Origin: Meconema thalassinum
Lineage: Eukaryota > Arthropoda > Insecta > Orthoptera > Tettigoniidae
Direction: 5' to 3'
Assembly: GCA_946902985.2 (NCBI GenBank)
Contig: OX336388.2
Span: 293,672,526-293,736,525 of the forward strand
Length of the DNA stretch: 64,000 nt
Positions 25,601-37,600 of the stretch are shown here, in pieces. The number at the start of each line of letters is the position of its first letter. The first letter of the stretch is position 1. Under the pieces are notes generated by a model. The model saw only the letters and a program-made list of their open reading frames with translations. It was not told the origin of the DNA and did not search any database. A program made the position numbers and the translations under genes.

Positions 25601-28600
25601 CATTAGGGGCCGATAACCTAAATGTTAGGCCCCTTAAAACAACAATTATCATCATCTTTTCTTTTATATAAGTGATCTGAATCTAAAACCCTAAATCTTG
25701 TAACAACTATCTGTGTTCTAGCCGACCTTTTAATGATTCTTATCCTATTATTGCTACTATAGTGCAGGTCTATTTCATCAATAAGTTTCTATTATCCTCT
25801 TAAGGACAATGCACACCGCCGCCAGTCTCGTGAGTATTGAGGTTAACGAGTCGATCTCGGGTACGAAAAGCTGCTTTTCATTAAAGTAATAAGTTAGGAG
25901 AAAAGGTAAAGCCACTGCATATGAGTGTATCTCCTCCATGACTTGTGATTGTTACTGCTATAGCTAGCCAACTCCTAGATAAGCGACATGCAGGTTTAGC
26001 CTGTTTTGTGAACTGTTTCTGTCCTGTATTACTCTATGGTTCAGTTTTATATTTTCCAACATATTCAGATAACTTAAATGTGACTAGATACTGGTATAAT
26101 TCCAGATTAAATTTAAAATTGAAAATTATCTCCTCCTTCCTCCTTATGCGGAATCTTTGAGCTTTCATCCTTGCGCAAGTTCTCCATTTGCATAGAATGT
26201 TGTAATTTCTGTTCCTGAATTTGTCGCATTCTCATCGTATCAATAAGTCTAGAATTTTTTTATATATATTTGAGAGTTTTGCTTGGGGTAGTGTATATTC
26301 CATTTTTAATCATAATAATATCTATGTCCACCCCTTAATAATCCCTTTACCAACGGGATCGGGGATGAGATGCGATCAAATTCCATGTGGCTGATGGTTT
26401 CTACGGCCGGATGCCCTTCCTGGCACCAACCTCACAAGAGGAGCTAATGATAGATGAAATGAAGATGAATGAAAGTAGTTCCAACTTTGGCTACCAGACG
26501 CCACTGTCACTGACAACTAGCGGCTAACGTTGGAACTGATAAACCAAGTAGGCTACAAATTTAGCTACACACTACCAATTGTAGTGGTGGGTCGCTTTAC
26601 ATGCCATAAATCTATGACATGGGTCCACCGGCTTTGCTTCCCCTCCGAAGGAAGGCATACTGAAGGATTTTAACGCTCTCAAAAATCAGACAACTTCGGC
26701 TGGGTTTGAACCCGCGATCTTGGCCATAGCATTTCAGCATGTCACCAAAGCCATATCATAATAATATAATTATCATTTTATGACGCAAAACATTTATGGT
26801 ACCATATTAGATAATGCTTTAATTCTATGTATTAACTTTGTTAATTATCATCATTATCATTTGAAAATTATTTTCATATAGATAAGTCTTAAACCTGCAA
26901 GTGCCAATCCTATTTCCTGTATTGCCAGGAGTTTATGCTGAAAAATCACGGCCTTAGAATAGTACATTATGCAACAAACCTATAATGGCAATAATTAAGA
27001 CACGGGTATGTTTATAAAAGAGCGAAGCGAGTTTTATTATTTCCATACGACAAGATACAGTTTTTTTATGTATAATATTTACTTATGGACATCGTCTAAC
27101 ATAAATATTTTATAAAACTGTTAAATATTATCAGAAACTAACAATACAGTACGGTTTACGCCACAGTTTCACAGTCTACGAGCCTCACGCATATGCAATT
27201 GATACTCAAGTTTCCAGTTGCGCGGAAAGCAACTCTTCTATCAATTACACATGCCTGAGGTTCGCCATCTGTCCACTGTGCGACTGTGACTCCGGGACTG
27301 ACCGGCCGAAAACCGTGGCGTGAACTGTATATGCACCATTTTGATCAGAAAGAGTTGTTTCACAATTTTAAAAATAAATAAGGAAAATATAGGAACCAAA
27401 CACCCGTTATACAAAGGAAACTTTTTTGTTGGTTTGAATTCTTGTTTAGTGAATTCAAAGTGAAATTGCACAAAAATGATTCATCATAACAAGAAAAACT
27501 GAAGTATACAAAATGTTGCTCGTACAAATTTGTAATCATTCTGAAAGTTTGGGGAAAATCGGTTCATAATTAGCTTTTCTGAATTATTTTTTTGTGTCAT
27601 AATCGGGGATAAAATTGAAAACATTCACTTTTTTTCATGTAGTTTTTTATTATTCTGCTTCCTCTTCCGGGGCTCTCTTTCTTCTGTGTAAATTTACAGA
27701 ATCCCTTGCTACTTCACCTGTTAAAACAGGCCTATTTATATAGGCAGTGTTTTTCTACTCATTTTATGTACTCAATTGAAAATTTGCAATTTTCTTCTTA
27801 TGTTAACACAAGTATTTTACAATGAGTTTCAAACACAATAATACCAACCATTGAGATTTTCAATGCTTTAAATTGGCAACTCCAGAAAACAATACAAGGT
27901 AAGCCAAATTAAAAAATGAAGCCTATTTATTGCTTTTAAGTAAAATTACGGAATTGTAAGTAATGAAATTGGTCAAAATAACTGCAGTAATGGTATCTGG
28001 AGATGTTATAGTAGGCTAATAGATGTTCACACGTCCGCTGCCGTAGACCCACCATCCCGCCCTAATAGGAGCACGACTTATATAGCTGAAATTGCTGCTC
28101 TGTCAGCCATCTTTGTGAATGTTTGTGAAGGAGTCCATAATGCCAACCCCATGCATTCAGTACCAATGGTTCTGATTAGACCAATATTTTCAGCCAGACC
28201 AATGGAGGATTAATAGCGGGCCGCGTTAGCTAATAGACATCACCCCTGGTTTTTGTCACGCACAGTGGGGGCAGTCACTCTTCAATAATCTTTATCCAGG
28301 CCAATGGTGTTGCCTTTTATTTCATTTTTCATGTTGGCAATGTGTCACGTGGGTATGACGTAATGTCCAGTGTGATTGTTAAATGGCCGACCTTGTTCAA
28401 ATGAACACAAATAATGCTTTATTTACGTTAAAAGTAATTATTTCCGGTGCAGCATTGGCAATTGAGAATGTGAAACGACTCACAACAACTCCGAGAAAGG
28501 TTTATCAATCATAAATACTATATTTTCAGTAATATACCTTGTTGAAAGTTACCAAAAGGCTTGTTCTCATGTTCTGTAGAATTAATGATTTTAGAATCAA

Positions 28601-31600
28601 TATGTTTACTAGAATTAAGAAAATGCATAAAGTGCTTATGTATAAAGTTAATATATGTCCTAAACTAGTGTTATTAATCCCATAAGTGTGTTAAATGAAG
28701 AGCTATCACTAGCTAGGAACATGCACACTTAACCCACAAATTAGTGTGTACCGATATGAACATGTGAATTGACAAAATTCAATTGAAATCTAAATGGTAT
28801 CAAATAAAACCACCAATAGTCAATAAATATATCATTAAGTAGGGCTCGGATTTTTAGGTAAATACATATTTTAAGCATTTTTCTATAAATACATAAATTC
28901 CTGCTTTTCACTTATTATCAAATAAAAATACATTTTTTGAATCAGTATGCTAGATCTTTCAGTTTATTTCATTTTTGTTCTGTGTTACTTCAATGAGAAA
29001 GAACCTGTGAGCTATCTATTCTTCATGCAGAGCGTATGTCATTTTGCAACTGTGTTATTCTTAACTTGTCGCCCCGTGCCACTCACTGTGGAAGCTGGGG
29101 ATTTCCTTGTCCATAGCCATATGCACCACGTGCTAGACCTCCCCTCCCCCAGCTACCTGGAACCGGTGTCACTCACATGCAGTTCATTTCTGGCACTGTG
29201 AAGTGTAAGGCAGTTCTACGTTGCCTAAAGTAAAAGCAACTAAAAGTTATCATCTGCAACAGTATATTGCAGAATTTAACCCCCTGCGCGCTCACAGTAT
29301 GCCAAGAGTGCCAGACTGATTTAGAGGATTTTGCAGGTTCACACTCTCAGGGCTATATAATTCACAATAACCAACACAATGGCTTGAAATTCTCCCTAAA
29401 TGCTAACTAGAGAACTCACTTACTTCTGAACTACACTTTAACACTATCATGCTCATGTTTATTCAAAATAAAAATATTTTTGGAACATTTTCAAAACACG
29501 AAAAATATAAAAAAACGAAATAAAACAAAATATAATTAGAAATTCAACTCCCAGATAAGTAATGTTAATCTCCCATTCCCGATGAATAAACACGCAAAAT
29601 ATCACTTTAGTATGTACAATAGTTTGGGAGTTATCTTCACACAACACACAGAAAACATATTTGCAAAAATATAGGCTTCAGGATTTACCCCTAACTTGTC
29701 CTACCTGAACTTCACGGAAATCGTGAAACTGCTGGATATTGTTGACGTCATCGCTACTACTGTCATTCTGAATGTCATTATCACTGTAACTATCGCTGTT
29801 TACCTTAGGCCTAAAATCACGCTGTCGGATGTTTACATCAATCCCGCCGCTATCACTTTCACTTTCCACTTTCTCATCTATTGGAGGATTAAATTCCTCA
29901 TCCGAGTAATCATCATCCTCCTTTTCACTCAAATTATTCACGTACATAGCCAGATCATCGCCGTCAACAAACAAACATACTTCTCCCGCTCAACGCCATT
30001 TTACTCAATGTGTCATAGATGTTACACGGCGCGGATGAACACAGCTTTCTAAAATTCACTGAACCGGAAATAAGAAACTTACGCGTCATCTAGCGACGTC
30101 GTTAAAAACTACTATCCTTACTTTGTGGAATCATCGCGTATGGTGCCGCCTCCTGGCTAATCCAACAGTACTAAATACGTATAAAAGAGCGGTCTGTTCA
30201 AAGGACGATATATCGTTGTTGGCACTTTAGGCGTAAATACGGAACAATATATCGTTGTCTGGCACTCTTAAGGGTTAATGATAATTTTACTTCTGATGGA
30301 GGCGTTCTGTTCTGCCAACCATGTGGGATAGCAATCATGGCTGAACGGCGATCTGAAGTTACACAACCCCTCAAGGGCAAGAAACAAAATTCCCGCAGTT
30401 TCGCGCCTTCAGAAGTGTTGTTTCACGATATTCTTCGGTCATTTGTGATGGACAACCTGAAGATGTATATCGTTGTGTATTGTAATGCTTCAGTAGTCAG
30501 TGAGGCTTAGCATAAATTGCATATTGTTCTTATTCACATTAATAAACTAAATTATAACTTAATTAAATATTTTTACTTTTTTGTAACATATTTCAGGCAT
30601 TTTTAATACATAATAAATAAAAAAAATCCCGAATTTTAGCACCTAAAAATCCGAGCCCTAATAATAAGTTGTTAAATATAACAGTGTGGTCATCGTCAGC
30701 AATCTTAAGTTCTCTGAAGAAACTATTAAACATATAAAGTTGCGAGTAATTGAAACTATAATATAGTAGTTTTGAGTTGCTCTTAAAATATTCCAGGGGC
30801 AGATGACCTCGTAGTTCCGCCCCATAAAACCACAATAACTAACTATAAAATATTCCAATATTATCGAAATCAGATCTGATACAAAGTAATTTAATCCAAA
30901 AATATAAAATATCTTCTAGAAACCACTTCAAGAGTGCTTATGAGAGAGATTTAAAATCAAAAAGAATTTGTAATTTTTACAACTGAAAGGAATATTAATT
31001 ATATGCTAAAACCAAACAGGCTATAAATGATCTTCTAATATTTAGGCTTTGGGTGAGCTTCTTGAGATGTGCTGTATTGTAATACTGCTTGAATGCCCAA
31101 TCTGCACTTCATACAGTTCACTTCAAAAAACTTACTTCAAAGACATATGGCAACTGGATATTGTTAAGGCCCAGCCTCTACAAGGCCTTAATGCCCAAAA
31201 CCCATTATAATATCACAATTACAAAGGACTCCTTCACCCAGCCAGGCAGTTACACATACATGAAGCAGCATCACTCTACACAAGTAGGCCACCAAAACAA
31301 AGCCTGCAACTCCGCGACACAAGCAAAATACCGCTGACGAGCCGACCCCAATCTCGAGAAAAGAATAAGAAGGGACTCGGGGTCATTTGCTAGCCGTCAC
31401 TCTGCAGCAGTCGCCATTCATAGACTCCTCTCCGGAGAACGTCGCCAACATCGACACTTGGTAAGTGTGCATACTAGTTCTTCCTTATACTCCTTCCCAC
31501 AACCAAACCCTAGTTATTTTGTTATCCACATTTCCTTGACCATTGTTTACTCTCCGCCAGCTGATAGCTTTCCTCGACGCTTCTCTGATCCTACACTGAG

Positions 31601-34600
31601 GGTGTCGCTCACAGTTGCGAACTGTCTTAACCTATCCACTGTAACCTTACAATATGGGGTATTTAGTTGGGGCGTGGATGTATGACACACTAAGGAGTAT
31701 ATATTTATGAACAGAGGAAACTATTCAATAATCATCCTATATTTTAGCACGGAATAATCAACATAATTTTCAAGCATATCTCTTCTACCCTCATACATAT
31801 AACCATATTTCTTCTCTCTTGCCAAACAACCTCATCGAAGAATTACAACAGATACTCACTATCTGAACTATAACCTATCTAAAACCAAGCATAACCAGTC
31901 CTCACATTCTACAACCGAATCTTCCTTCCCCAATTCCATCTTACCAAGCACACACAATAATCTCCATAGATAAAATGAACAGATACTTTCTATCTGAACA
32001 ATAACCTATCTAAAAACTAAGATCAAAACTACTGTATGTAATAATTTGAGCATGGAATAAAAGCATAAGAATAAACACAGAAAGTGAAAAAACAAAACAA
32101 CATCGTAAAAAGATTTATGTGCACAGATGTGCAACTCTATAGCCCATGGCCTCCTTCCTCACCAAAGATTAGCCATGACCCTAACCTAAAACTATGTAAA
32201 ATAACATGTAACCTCATTAGGTTACACTACCTACTCGGCGCATTCTAAGACAAATCAAGGCCGTTCCTCGACCTTCCATCCATTCGCTGACCGCTCCCTC
32301 ACGACCTGACACCGTACTCCGTTCTACCCTCCTCGGCTTCTCGCGACTATTCCCCCGACACGCCAAGCAAGTGCTCTACTTGAGGAGATTCCCGAGGGAG
32401 CAGAACAATATGTACAAATTTAAATGTGCCCTGGCTCTTTTTAGGTTGGAATGTTATTTTGTAACATTGTAACACTTTTATAACTTTTTTGAAAGATAAT
32501 TAATATTTTTTAGTTAAATTACTTTGTAAGAGATCTGATTTGGATTATATCGAAATATTTTTAAGACCAACTCAAAATTACCATATAGATTCAATTACTC
32601 GCAACTTTATTCTTCGACAATTTAATATTGCCGACACTTATTTATTGACTATTGGTGGTTTTATTTAATACCATTTAGATTTCAGTTAAGTGAATTTTGT
32701 AAGTCAATACGGAAGCCCTAATACAAAACCTTTAAAGCTTCACAGATTCTATTGTTTTCCAGTGGCACGTTGTACCGTGGAATGGTGCCTGTGTTGGAGA
32801 GTCTCTGTGCTTCAAACTTTGTCTACTTCTACACCTTCCATGGACTAAAGTCGGTGAAGGGCCAAGCCTCGGAGCAGAGTGCAGCCAGAGATCTGCTGTT
32901 GGCATCCGTAGCAGGTGACATTTCCATATTCGGTCATTTAGAGAACTGACTGTTATGTGCAATTTCTCTGTTAACCAAGACACTCTTCGCAGATTCTGAC
33001 ATAGTTGGCCTGCGAATTGAGTAAATTACTTGCAAAGCCCTGGCAGGCTGAATTCACATTTCTTTGATCCCACTTCATTCAGGAAGGATTCTCAATTGGC
33101 TGCTCAAAGTGAAAAATACGAATCAAAGTTCAGGCCTGAAATGTATATGAATAAACTAAAATTACTTGAGAATCATTTGTTGCAAATTAGGGATTTCAAA
33201 CTTGCCAAGTTTTCTGCTGCAGGACATGCAATTCAAACATGGAGCAGCAGAGCAGACTTGAAGCTCTTGAAACCTCCATATCTTGAGTTGTTAACACCTG
33301 GTCAGTGGTATAGTGTGCTCCCGATAATTTGCAGGTCTCCAAGAATATTTTTTTAAAGTAGTAATTCTTACAGCAACTAATGTTTCCGCCAAATAAAATA
33401 ATCTCTTCATCATTTAAAATAATGTTAACGCGTTTCTCAGCGCTGCAAAATGAGGCCTACTAGCGCACTGCTACCAGAATGCTGCAATACGAGCATGTCG
33501 CCGAACAGGGTGTAGCACGGATTCCTTTTATCAAAACCGAGAGAGTACAAAGAGGTATGCACTTTCATTCACAACCTATCCTCCCTTTCCCAACAGCCAC
33601 ACCCCAAGGTCGCTAACCTGCGATTTGTGAAGGGTAGATGCCTGGACAGCGTACTGGTACCAATATTGTAAAGAGCGAATATTGACTGATGGCGAAAACC
33701 AGCATGACGCTGAGAGCGTGTTTATGGGATGCTCTGCATGCAGCCAACAAGCCGTGGGAGAAAATTACCACTACTACACTCGCACAAAAGCAAGCGTTTC
33801 CCGGCTTCTGTGACGATATTTCACTACGATTACATTAAGGCAAAACCTGGATGGATGCCAAGATGCAGAAGAAACTGACATTCAGTAGTTACGACGTCGA
33901 TAAAGACGATTATGGCTTCAGACATGAGAGTGAGGAGGATTTATACGGAATTTGACTGCCGGTGAGGAAAACGGAGATCCAGTAGATATCGAATGCAGGA
34001 GTGATGCAACAGAAATCCCGAAGGTTCCCACAGTCAAGCTAGTGTGTCTATAGTCACACATATAGAAAATGGAGATGCAATTTCGCTCTCATATATTGTT
34101 TTCTTCAGAAATGTACCATCTAAAATTCTAAAAATGAACAAAGAGTGAAACAGTCTTTTTTTCTTAGATATTAATGTTGGCATACCTGTAATCCACATAC
34201 TGTACCTCTAGTCTAGTGTGACTTACAATACAATGTTATAAAGTATTATAATTTTCTTTTAAGTGTTCATAAAATACATTTCAATCTTTTAACCAATAGT
34301 TTTGAGTTTACTAGGCTTAAAACATAACTGTGGATAATTCACGGATGTTCGAGCATTACTTACCGCGAATTATCGGGAGTGCATTGTATAGTAATTTTTT
34401 ATTTTAATAATTAACTGTTTGTACTCTTTGTCTTTGGCAAATAATAAGCTTTTTGTCAAAATAAGACTATCATATATGATTTGTTTAAAGAAAACTGTTG
34501 GGAAATGGTTGATCCACAAGTGTTGGAAGCCCTGAATTCCCTTAGTCTACAGCACATCTTATGTTTACTGGCTGATAGAAATAGTTGGACTGAATCCCCT

Positions 34601-37600
34601 GTGGTCTCTGATCACAATGCCTGGTTTCTCTATGCATGCTACAGATGTTGCATGGTTATGTGGATGCACACAACTATGTCTTAGTAATTGAGGCAGGGAA
34701 ATCAAAAACTCACTAACTCCAGTAAACCAGATTTTACACGAGGGAGAAAGAACTGATAATCTTCCTCACTGATTTTAAATCTAATGGGTTTATGTGCTCA
34801 TATTAAGTAAAAGTATATTCTCTATCAATTAAATACTTCATATCCTAAGTGTTTATATTATGCTGCAATTTGAATTAAACAGTGGTGGAGTTAGGTTTTT
34901 TTTCTTTTACTTCTGGAGTCTATGAAATATGAATTAGGCAATAAATTTGACAGAGAAGCTACTAATGTATCGTAACTACCGTATGAACATACTTGGTTTG
35001 ACCTGTACAACAACATACCAACTGAACTTCTTACAATGTCACACCACTTGCCACGGTGGGTGAATGGTTATCGTGTCGGATTACTAACCCCAAGCTTGCA
35101 GGTTCGCTCCTGGCCATGGTAAGTGATTTTTGAAAGGCGGCAAAAATCACGACACGCATGTCATACGTTGTTGGCGTGTCAAAGAACCCATTTGAATTCA
35201 GTACGCCGTGTTCATAATGGCAAAATTAATCTTGGGATTTTACGCCAACACAAAGTTCCTCATTTCTCTACTAGAAAGCGCTATAGTGTCAAGGAGCTTA
35301 GATATCTAACCTCCTTGACTTTCATAGTGCTTCAAGGAACAACAAAATTCGACATGCAAGCTGACTTTTGGGTGTCAGATAACAAAGCTTGCACCCGGCA
35401 CCCGAGGCCATACGATATTATTATTTATTATTAATGTCAAACCACTGGCTTGGTGTTTCCTCAGTTTCTTGTTTCTTTTTGTGACTATATATGACCAAAA
35501 TGACGGTCATTTGGTAAGAAACTGTGTCCTCTCTTGGGATGATGTTGCTCTGAAAGTGCCCCTCCTGAATCAAGGTGTATAAGAACTGGACTATCAATCT
35601 CTGCTCAGCTGGTTAAGCGATGGTGTCGCCATCTACCCGGAAATAAAGCATGGAAAGCAAGAACTTTCTAATTTCATAGAATAAGAGGTGTTTTAATTTC
35701 AATGGATTTTAAAACAACCTCCTGTATGCAGACGAATGACGGAATTAGGGTATTCTTGCCTTCCGTCCATGCGGAACAAACTAAAATGTCCCATCTAGCC
35801 CATAACTCCATTTTGCCAAAACTTGGAGCTAGTGGGTTTTTGATCTCCCTGCCTCAATTAATGCAGGTGAAAAGTGCTCACTCTTTCCTTTCAAAAGTAA
35901 CTTCCTAAAGAAACAGAACTTGGATGGTACTGTATTAGCCTTTCAATATAAGAGTGCCGCTGAATTTTGCTGCGCCAGCTTTTGTTGTTTATAGCAGCAG
36001 GAGCCTTGGGGGATGATGACGGAGTGCGTTACTTGTTAAAATGTGACAGAAAAATTATTAATGATGGGCGAATTTAGAATGGTGTCTTTCTGTTTCACAA
36101 CAGCACAGCTAAGCACATGTCACTATGGAGAGTAGAATGATAACTGAAGCTACTGGAGCTGAGTCATATCTAGAGGCATGATTTTTTCGCATCGATGATA
36201 AATGCGACAAAAAATATTTTGAAGCGATTTTGCAATAACCTTACGAATCATATTATGTTTCTGGTTAAGATGATAAGGATATTATGTTTGCGAATTAAAG
36301 CAATGAGGCCATTTTTAAATGACGTTCAATTTTTCGCGATAGCGCAATATTACAGCAAAATCTGTAGTGAATAACGAGCTTGAACTTCTGTTTCAAGATT
36401 AAGTATGGAGAAAAAAGAGAAGAGCGAACAAAGATTCAACCAGTTGAAATAATTCAGCCGCAGCTAGCATTAAAATGAATGCAAAATCAGGAACATAAAA
36501 TAATATTGGATGCTTACTAGCAATTTATACATCTACCATTCATATAAATAATTCAGAACCACAATATTGGCACCTTTAATGATTAATTTCAGAATTTCAT
36601 TAATTTCATTTCACGAAATAACGCAAAAATTAGTATCCTTCTCGCAAAATCGTTCAAAACTTAGTGCGAAAAAATCATGCCTCTAGTTATATCCTACCCA
36701 CACAACTGTAGCAGGCTGACAATGTGACACAAGTAAACTAGGAATAGTTCCCACCTTGACCACCGGCACTAGTATCTTGAAAGGTTAACGTTGGCAAGTG
36801 CATCTTTTTGCTAAACTTTAGGCTGTTCTCCATTACATCGGCCAATTGGTAAATCTTTTAAGATCAAGGTATTGAATGTTCAGAGCCACTCCTATTGATT
36901 ACTTTATCAAGTTGGTAAATGAAAAATGAATCGTCATGAGCTCATCGTAGAACAAGTTTTTATCAGCAAATTCAACTGAAGTCCCAAGTGAGGGCGCTGT
37001 GGGAGCAGGCAGGAAGCAAGGGGAAACCTTGTAGTTTGCGTATTTTCCAAGGCTTCAGATGAACTTATCGTTCTGTAGCATGATAATGATTTGTTTATTG
37101 CTAGAAATTGGGCACCAAGTTAGGTATGAGGAACTTACTAGCCAAACTGTTCGTATCTTACCTTGTCCATCCAACCTTTATCTTCTTCTACCTGGCATTA
37201 TTCCCAATTATTGTTTGGGGTCTGCCACTCTGCACCTCGCGGTTTGCTGCATCTATAGGGCGGAGACCTACGATGCGCATATCTTCATGTAGGGTATCCA
37301 TCCAATGCCTTTTTGGTCGTCCTGGAGATCTTTGTCCATCAGACTCGAGAGCAAGTGAATTCTTACAATGGACTCTGTATTTGCTCATTTTGGCTGGTAT
37401 AGGGGCATTTCCAACAGTATTGCGGACGTCTTCGTTCTTAATGGGATCCAATCGTGTAATTCCCAAGGACCATCATAACAGCCGCATCTCCATTGAGTGC
37501 AAGGCTTGTTCATGTTTCTTTGTATTAGGCCAGCATTCGGCTCCATACAAAGCAACAAACATGGTCCCTTGCGGAAATTTTACTTTCGGCATTGTTTTTC

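Larger units (their letters stand above)
28840..30660. mobile_element. hAT-like element
   Basis: Ends are TAGGGCTCGGATTTTTAGGT and its inverse. Flanking 8-mers TCATTAAG and ATAATAAG match at 5 of 8, weak support for an 8-bp target duplication. TAGGG-type ends and the BED-finger remnant at 30286 fit hAT. It carries the piggyBac-like insertion 29280-30274. Confidence 0.65.
28765..32710. mobile_element. Palindromic element with ~300-bp inverted arms
   Basis: The left arm (28765-28839 plus 30661 to about 30940) is inverted relative to about 32470-32710. Shared words include TCTAAATGGTATYAAATAAAA, CAGATCTGATTT and TTGCGAGTAATTGAA. The left arm is split by a 1.82-kb insertion (28840-30660) that the right arm lacks. 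The centre (30940-32470) has no recognised coding. Probably a long-TIR DNA element; class unknown. Confidence 0.65.

Noticed and set aside
30198..30380. 60-codon minus ORF as part of the piggyBac-like protein
   Set aside because: Extends beyond the TTAA end of the element into the hAT-like sequence, so it is a chance frame.
33030..33356. 108-codon ORF as an extra host exon
   Set aside because: Runs across the left end of a TA-flanked pogo-type element and interrupts no conserved part of the carrier protein.
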